A stretch of 35,373 nt of DNA from NCBI GenBank assembly GCA_004335635.1, contig QAXH01005099.1, forward strand, positions 1-35,373. The letters run 5' to 3'. Position 1 is the stretch's first letter, and each line of letters starts with the position of its first letter. The notes under the pieces were generated by a model. That model worked only from the letters and a program-made list of their open reading frames with translations. It was not told the DNA's origin and ran no database searches. The stretch comes from Chloromonas sp. AAM2 (Eukaryota > Chlorophyta > Chlorophyceae > Chlamydomonadales > Chlamydomonadaceae). Shown here in pieces: positions 1 to 9,129 of this stretch. A program made the position numbers and the translations under genes.

Positions 1-135
1 CGGTGCCCATCCCGTTCCGTGTCCTCTGACGGCTTCCCTGGTGTAAATACATATACATATACACTGACCCTAACCCTGACAATCTATCAATGCATGCCAT
101 TTATATGGCTAACAGGATGTTTTTGGAAGGTGTTC

Positions 136-474
136 TGTGGGGTGATGACCACAAAGGCCTCACCACCCACGGCCAGATTCTACTTCATCATCATTACATG
201 GCTTTTCATGGTTCAACCCACGATGCTGCAGCTAGACACAATATCTCTCCAAGAATTATGCGCCTGACAATCGTTAAGCCAAAAAATGTCACTGGTAGCA
301 GGGTGCAAAGTACGAATGTCATCACTGGCAACACGGTGCCAAGTCGAGAGTGGGGCACCCCTGCCTCTCCTTGCTACAGCCTGATTCTACTTAACAAGAA
401 GATTTTTTGCAATTTGCGCAAGCAGTTGATATTTGCGTTGGACGTGCTACATGGTGTGCACTCCCTCCTTGTAA
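136..474 (-). repeat. Dispersed repeat R1, copy A, interrupted by R2
   Basis: On the minus strand this segment starts with the R1 opening (TTACAAGGAGGGAGTGCACA) near 474 and ends near 136 with the R1 closing part (a GGTGGTGAG motif followed by a C- and T-rich stretch ending CACCCC). The two halves are separated by the R2 retroposon at 186-382. Three other R1 copies lie at 8635-8752, 15769-15799 and 18498-18636. R1 without the insertion is about 140 bp. I cannot assign it to a known transposon class. Confidence 0.75.
186..382 (-). mobile_element. R2 retroposon, copy 1, inside R1
   Basis: The element is flanked by an exact 10-bp direct repeat, GATTCTACTT, at 176-185 and 383-392, as expected for target-primed reverse transcription. 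Read on the minus strand it ends in a short (ATG)n tail directly against one of the duplications. Copies 2 (4379-4599) and 3 (16489-16547) share the same 3' end and tail. It has no recognisable reverse transcriptase, so it is either a SINE or a 5'-truncated LINE end. I saw no convincing Pol III A and B boxes. Confidence 0.85.
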
Positions 475-511
475 CAGTCGTTTGCCACGAAGTTTGCCAG
501 TTCTGGGACAT

Positions 512-603
512 GCACTGAAACCAGTGGTGGTCTGGGCACTGAAACCAGTGGTGCTCTGGGCACTGAAACCAGTGGTGCTCTGGGCACTGAAACCAGTGGT
601 GCT
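512..603. repeat. 24-bp minisatellite, about 4 units
   Basis: A unit close to CTGGGCACTGAAACCAGTGG plus TGCT is repeated about four times almost without change. It directly follows a GTTTGCCAGTTCTGGGAC motif (491-508) that matches the terminal motif of the R3 and foldback repeats. Open reading frames across it are artefacts of the 24-bp (in-frame) period. Confidence 0.9.
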
Positions 604-1097
604 GGTCTTCTGTCCCCTGCTCTGCTGTTCCAGAAGTGGCAGTGCACCGATGACCACAACACGCAATGGTCACCCCGCGGCTACCCCTGCATGTGATTGA
701 CACACACATCCTGGACGTATGTGTGCGGAGTATGCTCAAGCCAGAATTGATTAGGTAGGACGAGTTGGAGGACATGTGGGGGGGCAGAAATTGCCAATGG
801 TCCGCTACTGGGGCACTGACTGTACAGATTTGCTCACGTTTTACCTCATAGTGTCTGACGATAGCTTTGCACGCACAGCTTATACATTGCTAGCTGTAGC
901 CAGCTGCGAGCAATCAGAGACTTGATGCCCTTTTAGTTCTGCTTCGTTACATGCACTGCGTTTGCCAGCTGTGCACTGCTCAGTGAGCTTCTGTGCACAC
1001 CGCTGAAGAGAGCCTATCTGACCCCGCAGTTTCATTAGTATCATACGGTCAGCTGTAGCAGACAGGCCCAGTTGCCGGGTTTTCTCTTGAAGTTTGT
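604..1097. other. HAT1 downstream flank, no supported gene
   Basis: No conserved protein or RNA gene was recognised. An 86-codon minus-strand reading frame (880-1140) has a helix-like composition but starts 40 bp beyond the HAT1 stop and lacks clear splice sites, so it is probably 3' untranslated sequence. Confidence 0.4.
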
Positions 1098-1102
1098 TTA
1101 CA
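1098..1102 (-). terminator. Possible HAT1 poly(A) signal TGTAA
   Basis: A TGTAA pentamer on the minus strand lies 78 nt past the HAT1 stop codon. TGTAA is the usual poly(A) signal of chlorophyte green algae. A second copy lies at 947-951. This rests on motif and distance only. Confidence 0.35.
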
Positions 1103-1179
1103 TCAGGGAAGCCGCCACCAGCATAGGACAGGATGGGCAACGGCCTGACCTACCCTGAGCTGACGTGTGCCCTGTACTA

Positions 1180-4100
1180 CTATGCTGCTGCCTGAGTCTT
1201 GCGTGCTATGAGGCTCTTGAGCGTTTTCAACTGCTGCCACCGCTCCTCGCACAGTTCTGTCAGCTGTGTCTCCTTTTCTTCCATGCTCATGGTTGTGACG
1301 TTGAGCCGACCCTGCAAACAGACACCAGGCTAGGCGCAGGTTGGACAGGTACTGATGCAAAACGCGGGTGCCAAACGGCAGGTGTTCAGGATTTGGTTTG
1401 TGTGCAGCAGTGTTCTAGATTTCATTTTGGCCAAGTCCATGTTTGCTGTCTCATGTTCTACAATGGCCATCCTGAGCCTAAGGTTTACTGTCTCCACATA
1501 AAAACGTGCAGACCAACTCGTCATGGTACAGATGCTACTAAGGTAGCTCTAGCCTGTCAACTACTCCGCAGAACAAGAAGAAGAAGAAGAAGAAGAGAAG
1601 AAAAACAGGGAGAATGTTGACTGGAAAAGTCTGGTCAAGCAGATCTGGTCTCCCTGGTCTACCTGTCCTTCCGGCTTGCCATGCACGAGCTCCCACTCTT
1701 GATGAGAACAGCCCTCACCGTTGCCACTGCTGCCTCCGCCCCAGTCGCAGCCTCCGCCTCCGCCGGTGGCTTCACAGCGCGCATCATAATGAAGTCCCGC
1801 TCCTTGCTGCGCAGCCGAGCAATCTCCTGCTCCGAGAGACCGGCACGATCAAAGGGAATCGCGACCTGCAGGGTTGTTGCAAAGCAGGCGAGGAAACATG
1901 TGCAATGCTAGCCCTGCTGAAAGTGCGCTGCAAACGCCGTCAACTCCGGTCTGGTTGCAGGACAGGCAAGGACAACCGTCGATTTTTCTCCTTCTGACTG
2001 GACCACTTTACGCAGGCCAGGCCACGACGGAATGCATCCTCGTCTCAGGCAATGTTGTAATCTATCTGTTAATCACCTTGTGGCATCAGTGTGCCTAACG
2101 ACAGCACAGAACCCAAAACACCCCAATCCATCGGCATGCCCCCTCCTCCCCTTTCTCAAAGAATGCGAGTATGAGTGGACCAGCTAACGATTGCGACAAA
2201 AGCCCGCAGACTGAAGGCCGTATAAGAACAACAACAGCAAGAACTCTGAAAATGCGAGAATGTGCACTGACCTGCCAAAGCCAAGGGCAGTGGCAAAGCT
2301 AATGGCAGTGTAAGCCATCACAATCCGCTCACCAGTTGCTTCCGCTCTGCTTCTGCGGCTGTGTGTGCAAACGCCGTTGCCTCTATCCTGCCCCTGACCA
2401 GAGCTGTGAGCGCCGCCTTCCCCTGGGGATGCTCCCACAGCCCAGGCTCAAGGAACAACACTGCCTCCCACACAAGCCGCGCCTGCAAGGCGAGCAAATC
2501 AAGCCAAGCACAGCCACATGAGATCAATCCAGATGATGAGATTCCGGTACATGCCTCCTCGTATAGAATTGAATTGAGGTTAAGTTCAGTACGTAGCGGC
2601 ACATCACAGCGCAGCAGGCATCCATATGCCTGTATTCTGACTGTTGCTTTCTTTTGTCCTGCGCCGTATACGTGGTCAAGACGGCATTCAAACTCGTGTC
2701 TTGCATGGCTTGCCAGTTTCGCGCTCTGTGTGTGTCAGTCCTTCTGGTGCAATCTCTCCATGAATCACCTCCGGAGGTGTCAGTTACACACATATGAAAC
2801 CTGCATATCATGACACCGCTTACCTCCTTGCTATAGATCTTTAAGTGCTGGGTGATCGCACTCAGGAATGCAGGCGAGGGCGCCACACACGCCACCGGCC
2901 CCTCCGGCCCCCGCCGCCCCGCGCCCGCACCCTTGACACACCCCGCTTGCCCCGCCCCGGCCGTCCCCAGCTGCCCTGCATTGTTCACTGTGCTGCTTGG
3001 CGAGGTGCTCCCGCCCCTTACTCCCTCCTGCTGCTGCTCAGCCGCCGCTGCTCCAGCAGCAGCTTCCCCGACTGCAGCAGCTGTCGGCTGAACCGGGTGG
3101 GCAGTGCCGGCCGCTGCGTTGATGGCGCTGCTGCCGCCATCACTGGAGGCCAGCCGGTGGGGCCATGGGGCTGGGGCCGAGGGGGACGGGGGCAACGGTT
3201 GAGCGGGCCACTCTTGCTTTCCTTCCTTGACAGCGGCAGAGCACTGCACACACGTGCATAAAACGTGCAGATAACAGCTTTGAGCACGTGGCCAACAGCC
3301 CCAAGAAAGCACATCCTCATGGATGATTAACAGTAAGCAAAATGGTGGTTTGAGCAAACCTGTGAATGTCACGTGATGATATTGATAGTGATCCTCTACC
3401 AAAACCGAGGCACCGCCGCCGCCTGCTAGCTGAACCACTGCCAGTCTCCCCTCCCCCATCCCCTCAAACAAGGCCCCTCTCAAGCTACAACTCCGTTTCA
3501 TCTTCCTTCACCCCGCTCCCTGACCCTTCCGCACCCACCGCCTGTGCCTGCTGCTTGACCCAGGGCACCGCAGTCAGCTGCTCCACTTCCAGCTTCTCTC
3601 TCACACGCTGGAGGTTGGGAGTCGGGTCCTCAAGCTGTAAAGAGCACGTACGACACAACACAACGTCACATAACGTCACACATAACGTCACACATAACGT
3701 CACACATAACGTCACACATAACGTCACACAGCATCACCAGCTCAACTCAGACGATCAACATGCAACTTCTGTTGCTCAGGACAGGCTAAGACGGTATTCA
3801 TTCACGTCTCAGGCGTGTTCGGTGCATGAGGTCCCGTGGTGTAACCTCCATCCAGCCTCAACAACTGAGAATGGTGGCATGGCAGGGCATGCATGGACAT
3901 GCGCCGTGCATGTGACATGCAGGACGAGTGTGATCAGTGTGACGATCTAGTGCCATACAGGCAAGTGGACATGGCAGATCCACCCATAGGCGCAGAAGAC
4001 TTTTCTTCTTCTTGAATATGATGGTTCCTTGGAGGCCACCGCACTGGTGTGGCATTCCGCGACCTGGTACTGCAGGTGTGACCAGGCATAGCCTTGTGTG

Positions 4101-7100
4101 ACTCACAGTTAGGTCCACACAGTTCCGCTCGCGTGCCAAGCCGTAGGCCGCAGACACCAGGGCCTTGCCCAGACCCAAGTCCCTGTGCAAGTCACCCCAT
4201 GACAAGCATTGAATGCATAATAACACATCAATACTATTGCTTGACTATGTGCCCGGACCAGATATCCCTACACAACACATTTCACACCAAGGATTGAGTA
4301 ATCGTTAGCACGATGACACTGCTGGACATCCTGGACCTCAGACCCAGGAGCTGGGTAGGCAATACCACCATCAATACTCACCATCGCCATCATCATCATC
4401 ATCATCATCATTACATGGCTTTTCAGGGTTCAACCCACGGTACTGCAGCTAGACACACTATTCCTCCGAACATTACGCGCTTGAAAATCACCAAGCCAAG
4501 AAAGCTCACTGGTAGCAGGGTGCAAAGTACAAATGTCATCACTAGCAACATGCTTTCAAGTTGGAGTGGGGCATCCATTCATATTACTATATATTGCATT
4601 CAATACTATTAAGTTGCGGCCTCACTGAGGACCCGGTGAAGAACTGGACAGGTTTGAGGCTCAGGTCAGCTGGTGCATCAGGTTGAATTATGCAACCTTG
4701 TTATCGAACATTACTTACATCAGTGGCAGTAGGCAGGCTGCGGCCCTGCAGTTCTCGCCAATGGCTGTCATTCCATCAAGGCCTTAACCCGAGGCCACTG
4801 CACGCCTTCCAAACTCACTATGACTGTTTGTTCGGCACTGCTTGGGATGGTCATGTTCATATGCCGTGCTTAAGAGACTCAAACAAAATCTTCACATGAT
4901 CTGACCCCGCACCACACACTCACACCCACATTGCCCCACGTACAGTGCAATCACCTACAGCACGGCGAAAACTGACAAGAAACCGACTTGCAACCGATAA
5001 ACTGTATTTACCTGAAAGGCGGCAGCACCAGGATCTGGCTCAGGCGCAGACGGCAGGCGTCGGGGTAGGCCCAGAAGCTATACAGCGTAGACAGTCCCAA
5101 CTGAAAAGCACACATTATGAAACAATAAACCATGTAATGATGTACGCACACACACATGCACGGGGTTGTTTCCAAGTGTGTGGGCAAGGAAGGGGATCAA
5201 AGGGGGTAAGAGATCCACACACACACATCGTGTATCAAACTTTCGCACACACGTCTTCATCCACGTAATGATGTGCTGATGATGACAGACAATACACGCA
5301 CATTCACGCACGTACACAGACCAGGCAACGGCTGACAAGTCTGCATGGTTGCTACACAGGCACAGACATGCCCCAGCAATCAGCTGACAAGCGAAGGCCT
5401 GACTCTCCGACTCTGACGGGCCATCCGTGTCTAAATCTGGCTCTCTGAAGGAGTGCATGCCGTGCTGACAGCGGCGCTCACCAGTGCCGGGCAGCCGTCC
5501 TCCCTGACCTTAACCCTAAACCTTAAACCGTGAATGCAGATCCTAACCCGCTCACCAGTGCCGGGCAGCCGTCCTCCCTGGTCTGCAGTACCATGACCAC
5601 ATCCCACTGGTCGTCATTCATATCAATGAGGCTGGCGCCGTCAACAAAGAACAACAGCAGGGGGTCAAAGCGATCTTGAAGGTCCTGCACAGAGTGAATC
5701 AAATAATTGTACTGCTGTTTCTTGGTGGTTTGGGCAGATTGTTGCTAGTTTTCGTTTGTTTCCTGTGAATATCTGCACCACATAATTGGCTCGATGCAAA
5801 ACGGTGAACGTCGCCCAAGGTCTTGAGAAGCAGGAAGGCAGGAAGACAATCACATGGTACGAAACGGAAAGCATATGCAGAAGTTACAACAGGTGGGGCC
5901 GCACCAACCCGGCACAAACGAGCCAACTCAGCGGCCAACTCAGCGGCCAACTCAGCAAGCCAACTCAGCGGCACATCATCAGCATCATCATCAGCATTGG
6001 ATGGCATTTGCAGTTTCAAGTCTACGACAGCTGTGGGGCCTGCGGTGCTGCGGCTGCAACAGTCCCTTCCCTGTCCGGGCCCTCACCAACCCACATGGGC
6101 ACTGATGTGAGAAGACAATGGCACTTGATCAAAGGGCCGGCTGCCCAGGTGCAACAAATCAATAGATGAAGGTCTGCCTTGCGGTTCTTTCTTCTAGTTC
6201 GGGAGGCAGGCACTGTTAGTTTGCCGACCCACACCTCACGGGGGGGCCTGACACCCACCCACCCCTAACAGGTCCAGACAGAGGCTTTTTACAGACTTGA
6301 GACTATTGTACTTGCATTGTTTTCCCCCATGCTTCTCGTTTGTTCATCCCTCGCACCTTGACTTCATTTGGCGCCTTAGCCAGGTGGTAGAAGTGGACAG
6401 TACTTCAGCCGTTTCTCATCCGTTTCCTGGCAGAGATTCCCTCTCACCCCTCACGCACCTTGACTTCCTTTGGCGCCTTAGCCAGGTGGTAGTGCACTAA
6501 GTGAACGGGCGCCTGGCCCTTGGGCTGTAGAGTCTGCCTGATAGTGCCCTGGGCGATGATGTCACGCAGAGAAGCTGCAGACTGGACTATTGCGGCAATG
6601 AACTCCTGTTTGGTGCGCTGAATGCCGGCAGGGAAGTGCTCGCTGAACACCTGTGCATGGAATCCGCACACCAGGGCGTGAGTGAGAAACTCAGTGTCTT
6701 GGCACATCCGTGTTGTCCGACAAGTCGGACAGAAGATAGCTTAAGGGCCAGATACAACATCACCATACTCGTTGTGCAACGGCCTGCTGGTGCTGAGTCT
6801 GAAAAACCCCCTCTGTGTGCATGAGCAGTGGTGGTGGTGCGTTGACGAAGGTGGCGCTGTTATTACATGGCCTGAAGTCTGGGGAGGATTGGTCATCGCG
6901 GGTAAGAAAGGCCTCACCACTGAACCCTACACGACAACTAAAAGATCGTGAGCGTAGTAGAAAGGCAGGAATATATCAGTGTGGAGGCAAAGATGCGGTG
7001 GATGGTGGACTCAAGAGAGGTGGGATGAATGACGCGAGAGAAAGCAGCAGTAGAGTAGTGGGCATGGAGTAACATGGCGATGGCAGAAGTGATTGCACTC

Positions 7101-7689
7101 TGCAGTTCAGGTGCAGGGAATACCACTGGTGGCTGATCGTTTGCAGGCATGGAGTGCATGCGCGCATGTCAGGCCAAAGCCCATGTAGGGTGAGGGTTGC
7201 GAGCATGCGTTTAGTGGCGGTGCCTAAGAATCTGCTGGAAGGCTGCAGCAATGCTTGTACGCAATGTTGGCAAAGGGTTTGGCCAAGGCTGTCAGGTTTT
7301 GGACATGGTGGGTATGGCCCAGGTAGCGTTGCCATGCACTGGCGCACCTTCATCGGCTGGTCACAACCTCCAGTCTTCCGGCTCTTGAAGCTGACGTCAA
7401 CCCAGACATGGTAGGTGCGCACGCTGAGCCAAACCTTGATCTCAAGGCCCTTGTACCCTTGAATTTGTTCGTCCTCCCCAAAGTGTTGGTGAAAAAACTC
7501 AGCATCAAACTCAGAGCCACCTCTTGCAATCTCCTGCGTCAGTTCCTTCTCCGTGATCCCCTCAACCAGGCGAAAGCTTATGACATCGGCGCAGTTGTGA
7601 CGCCAAGGATTGGGGGCATCTGCCTGTTTCTGCTCCTCATCAGCGGCCTCAACGATCTTGGCACGCTTTAGCGCTGGTCCTTCAGCCAT
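1180..7689 (-). CDS. HAT1: Histone acetyltransferase type B catalytic subunit
   Basis: This gene encodes the acetyltransferase that modifies newly made histone H4 (Lys5 and Lys12) before chromatin assembly. Exons in transcript order are 7689-7348, 6650-6459, 5684-5556, 5100-5012, 4182-4107, 3634-3539, 3243-2824, 2482-2333, 1865-1719 and 1311-1180, giving about 590 residues; eight of nine introns are phase 0. Exons 1-2 carry the HAT1 N-terminal domain (FGEDEQIQGYKGLEIKVW). Exons 3-6 carry the GNAT core: FVDGASLIDMNDDQWD, then RLRLSQILVLPPF, the acetyl-CoA loop RDLGLGKAL, and LEDPTPNLQ with the likely catalytic Glu. Exons 8-9 resemble the C-terminal helical domain and exon 10 is a coiled coil. 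Exon 7 inserts about 120 residues rich in Ala, Gly, Pro and Ser that most HAT1 proteins lack. The exon 6 donor is uncertain; a second in-frame choice would end that exon at 3512. The start is the first ATG before the conserved domain. Confidence 0.93.
1575..1596. repeat. (AAG)n microsatellite
   Basis: A short run of AAG triplets in HAT1 intron 9. On the transcribed minus strand it forms a pyrimidine-rich (CTT)n run. Confidence 0.9.
3662..3729. repeat. 12-bp minisatellite (CGTCACACATAA)n
   Basis: About five and a half units with period 12 lie in HAT1 intron 5, roughly 30-95 bp upstream of the exon 6 acceptor on the minus strand. Each unit carries ACGTCA, the core of CRE and bZIP binding sites, but its position inside an intron argues for a simple minisatellite. 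Confidence 0.9.
4379..4599 (-). mobile_element. R2 retroposon, copy 2
   Basis: This copy is homologous to 186-382 over roughly 190 bp. Its (ATG)n tail on the minus strand appears as a (CAT)n run at about 4383-4411. Both sides carry TCAATACT (4371-4378 and 4600-4607), a probable 8-bp target-site duplication. The 5' end differs from copy 1 over about 25 bp, so 5' ends vary among copies. It sits in HAT1 intron 4 in the same orientation as the gene. Confidence 0.78.
5475..5580 (-). repeat. Tandem copy of HAT1 exon 3 end and donor
   Basis: The 32 bp at 5549-5580 contain the last 25 bases of HAT1 exon 3 and the first 7 of intron 3. They recur exactly at 5475-5506, 74 bp further into intron 3. The spacer holds a telomere-like CCCTAAACC stretch. 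Use of the distal donor would extend the exon into an in-frame stop, so the proximal one is taken as real. Confidence 0.88.
5921..5971. repeat. Short tandem repeat (CAACTCAGCGGC)n
   Basis: Three to four imperfect units with period 12 lie in HAT1 intron 2. There is no sign of function. Confidence 0.85.
6352..6492 (-). repeat. Tandem copy of HAT1 exon 2 end and donor
   Basis: The 39 bp at 6454-6492 cover the last 34 bases of HAT1 exon 2 and the first 5 of intron 2. They recur with one mismatch at 6352-6390, 102 bp into the intron. The decoy would still encode the same YHLAKAP-EVK end followed by gtgcg. Reading on from the true exon meets a TGA within five codons, so the decoy donor would give a truncated protein. 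Confidence 0.88.
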
Positions 7690-9129
7690 GGCAGGCTTGA
7701 GTCTCCAACGATGTGACTTTGGTTCAAGTTAAGTTCAAAATTGAAAATCGGCCTTGTTCTGTTCTGCAAAGGAGTGAAGGGCCAGTATTACGGGCTGTGA
7801 ACGCACACTCATACGCAGTTGCTTTGGAATTGGGAGTGATGCGGAGCCGTTAACCGCCGCGCTGCGTTGCGACGCCGTTTCGTTGCAAAATTACAAATGC
7901 ATCAGGGGCTGGATGCAGCAACCATGGTACACGCACCGGCACAGCTTTTCTGAGCACACGCAGACACGCACAGGATGCCTGGGAACACATTTTCGAACGA
8001 AGAGCCCCCCACACCGACTGTTGTAACAACCCCCTGCCCAGCAGAACTGTTGCTGACCAGTGCATACTCTTGCCGCAAACCTGGCTCATACACCTGGCCC
8101 TCCCACCAGGTTGTGGAACAGGCAACTGACTCATACCCAACCAGCAGCAGCAGCAAAAGCCTGTTAGACAACCTGTGTAAATTGATTCTGAACCTCCCAT
8201 GGCCAAGACCCATGGCTAATGTCTCTTGCAAATCCGCAAGCTGATTACACAAGCTGATCACGCAACCGCCAGAAAGTGCGCGGGTGCAGATTACGAGCAG
8301 GCCTGCCAATTGTTTAGAAGCCCAACTGCCAGAGCATTTCAGCCATTGCTTTTGACCTCTTTGAACCTGGCGCCGATCAAAGCGAGCAATACAAGGCGAG
8401 CCACAACTGCTTGTTGCCACAGCTCACTTCAATGTCATGACCGGCCATGGCGAGTGAGGCAAGCGCACGTGAAGCTGCTTCCCGCCAGTGCACTCCAGGA
8501 TTGGGGCAGGTTTTCCTCTTGGGTGGATTCCAGAAGCTTGCGCAGTTGCCAGAGGAGTGCAGCTCTTGGTTGGCGGGTGGCGTACAGAGCAAGGACTTGA
8601 GTGCATGGGGAGTGCTGGTCATGCCTGGCGTCAATAACAAGGAGGGAGTGCACACCAGGAAGCACGTCCAACGCAAACATCAACTATTTCTCCTAGCAAA
8701 GGGGAATCTGGCCGTGTCAGCAAGGGGTGGTGAGACCCTTGTGGCCATACGGTGAACCAGTCACAAGGTTAAACATGAATAAAACATGAGCATGACAATC
8801 AACATTAACCACATCTGCCACGCTGTCTGCATGTGGTGACGCTGTTTGCATGTGGCGCTGGCTGCAGAAGGTGCAGCCATGGCAGGCTTGCAACGCGACT
8901 TTAGTTCGAGTGCAGTTCATACTTGCTGTGTTCTGTGGAAACCTGACGGGTACCACAGTCGCTGTGAGCTCACAGTCTCGTTCTAAATGGGGAGCTCTTT
9001 CATCGGTGGGTCAACCGTCATGTACGATGACGTTTCTATCACAGATTTGCAAATAACACGCGACCTCCATGTACAGTGTTGGCGGAGCACAACAAACGAG
9101 CCAGGCTGAATATTTGTGCGTTCGCGAGG
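7690..9129. promoter_or_regulatory. Divergent intergenic region, HAT1 and coiled-coil gene
   Basis: About 1.4 kb separates the HAT1 start (minus) from the next start (plus), so both promoters must lie here or in unseen 5' exons. No TATA box or shared element is obvious. An R1 copy occupies 8635-8752. Reading frames at 7902-8420 (minus) and 7975-8244 (plus) overlap each other and neither has a recognisable domain. Confidence 0.5.
8635..8752 (+). repeat. Dispersed repeat R1, copy B
   Basis: It matches the other R1 copies from the AAGGAGGGAGTGCACACCAG opening to the GTGGCCAT closing part, with internal differences. No target-site duplication was found by eye. Confidence 0.75.

Noticed and set aside
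512..603. CRISPR array
   Set aside because: The units are contiguous with no unique spacers, and the genome is eukaryotic.
374..775. Repeat protein with HHWFQCPE or TTGFSAQS units
   Set aside because: The 24-bp minisatellite has a period divisible by three, so several frames stay open on both strands. No start context, domain or splice sites support a gene.
880..1140. Additional minus-strand exon or small gene
   Set aside because: It starts beyond the HAT1 stop, lacks clear splice sites and has no recognised domain. 3' untranslated sequence is simpler.
3485..3538. HAT1 ending at the stop after KEDETEL in exon 6
   Set aside because: Conserved HAT1 C-terminal exons follow in phase downstream, so the exon must be spliced before this stop.
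5503..5530. Interstitial telomere array
   Set aside because: There are only one or two CCCTAA-like units, too few for a telomeric tract. The same holds for ACCCTAACCC near position 68.
7902..8420. 172-codon minus-strand frame upstream of HAT1
   Set aside because: It has no recognisable domain and is overlapped by open plus-strand frames. There is no splice or start evidence.
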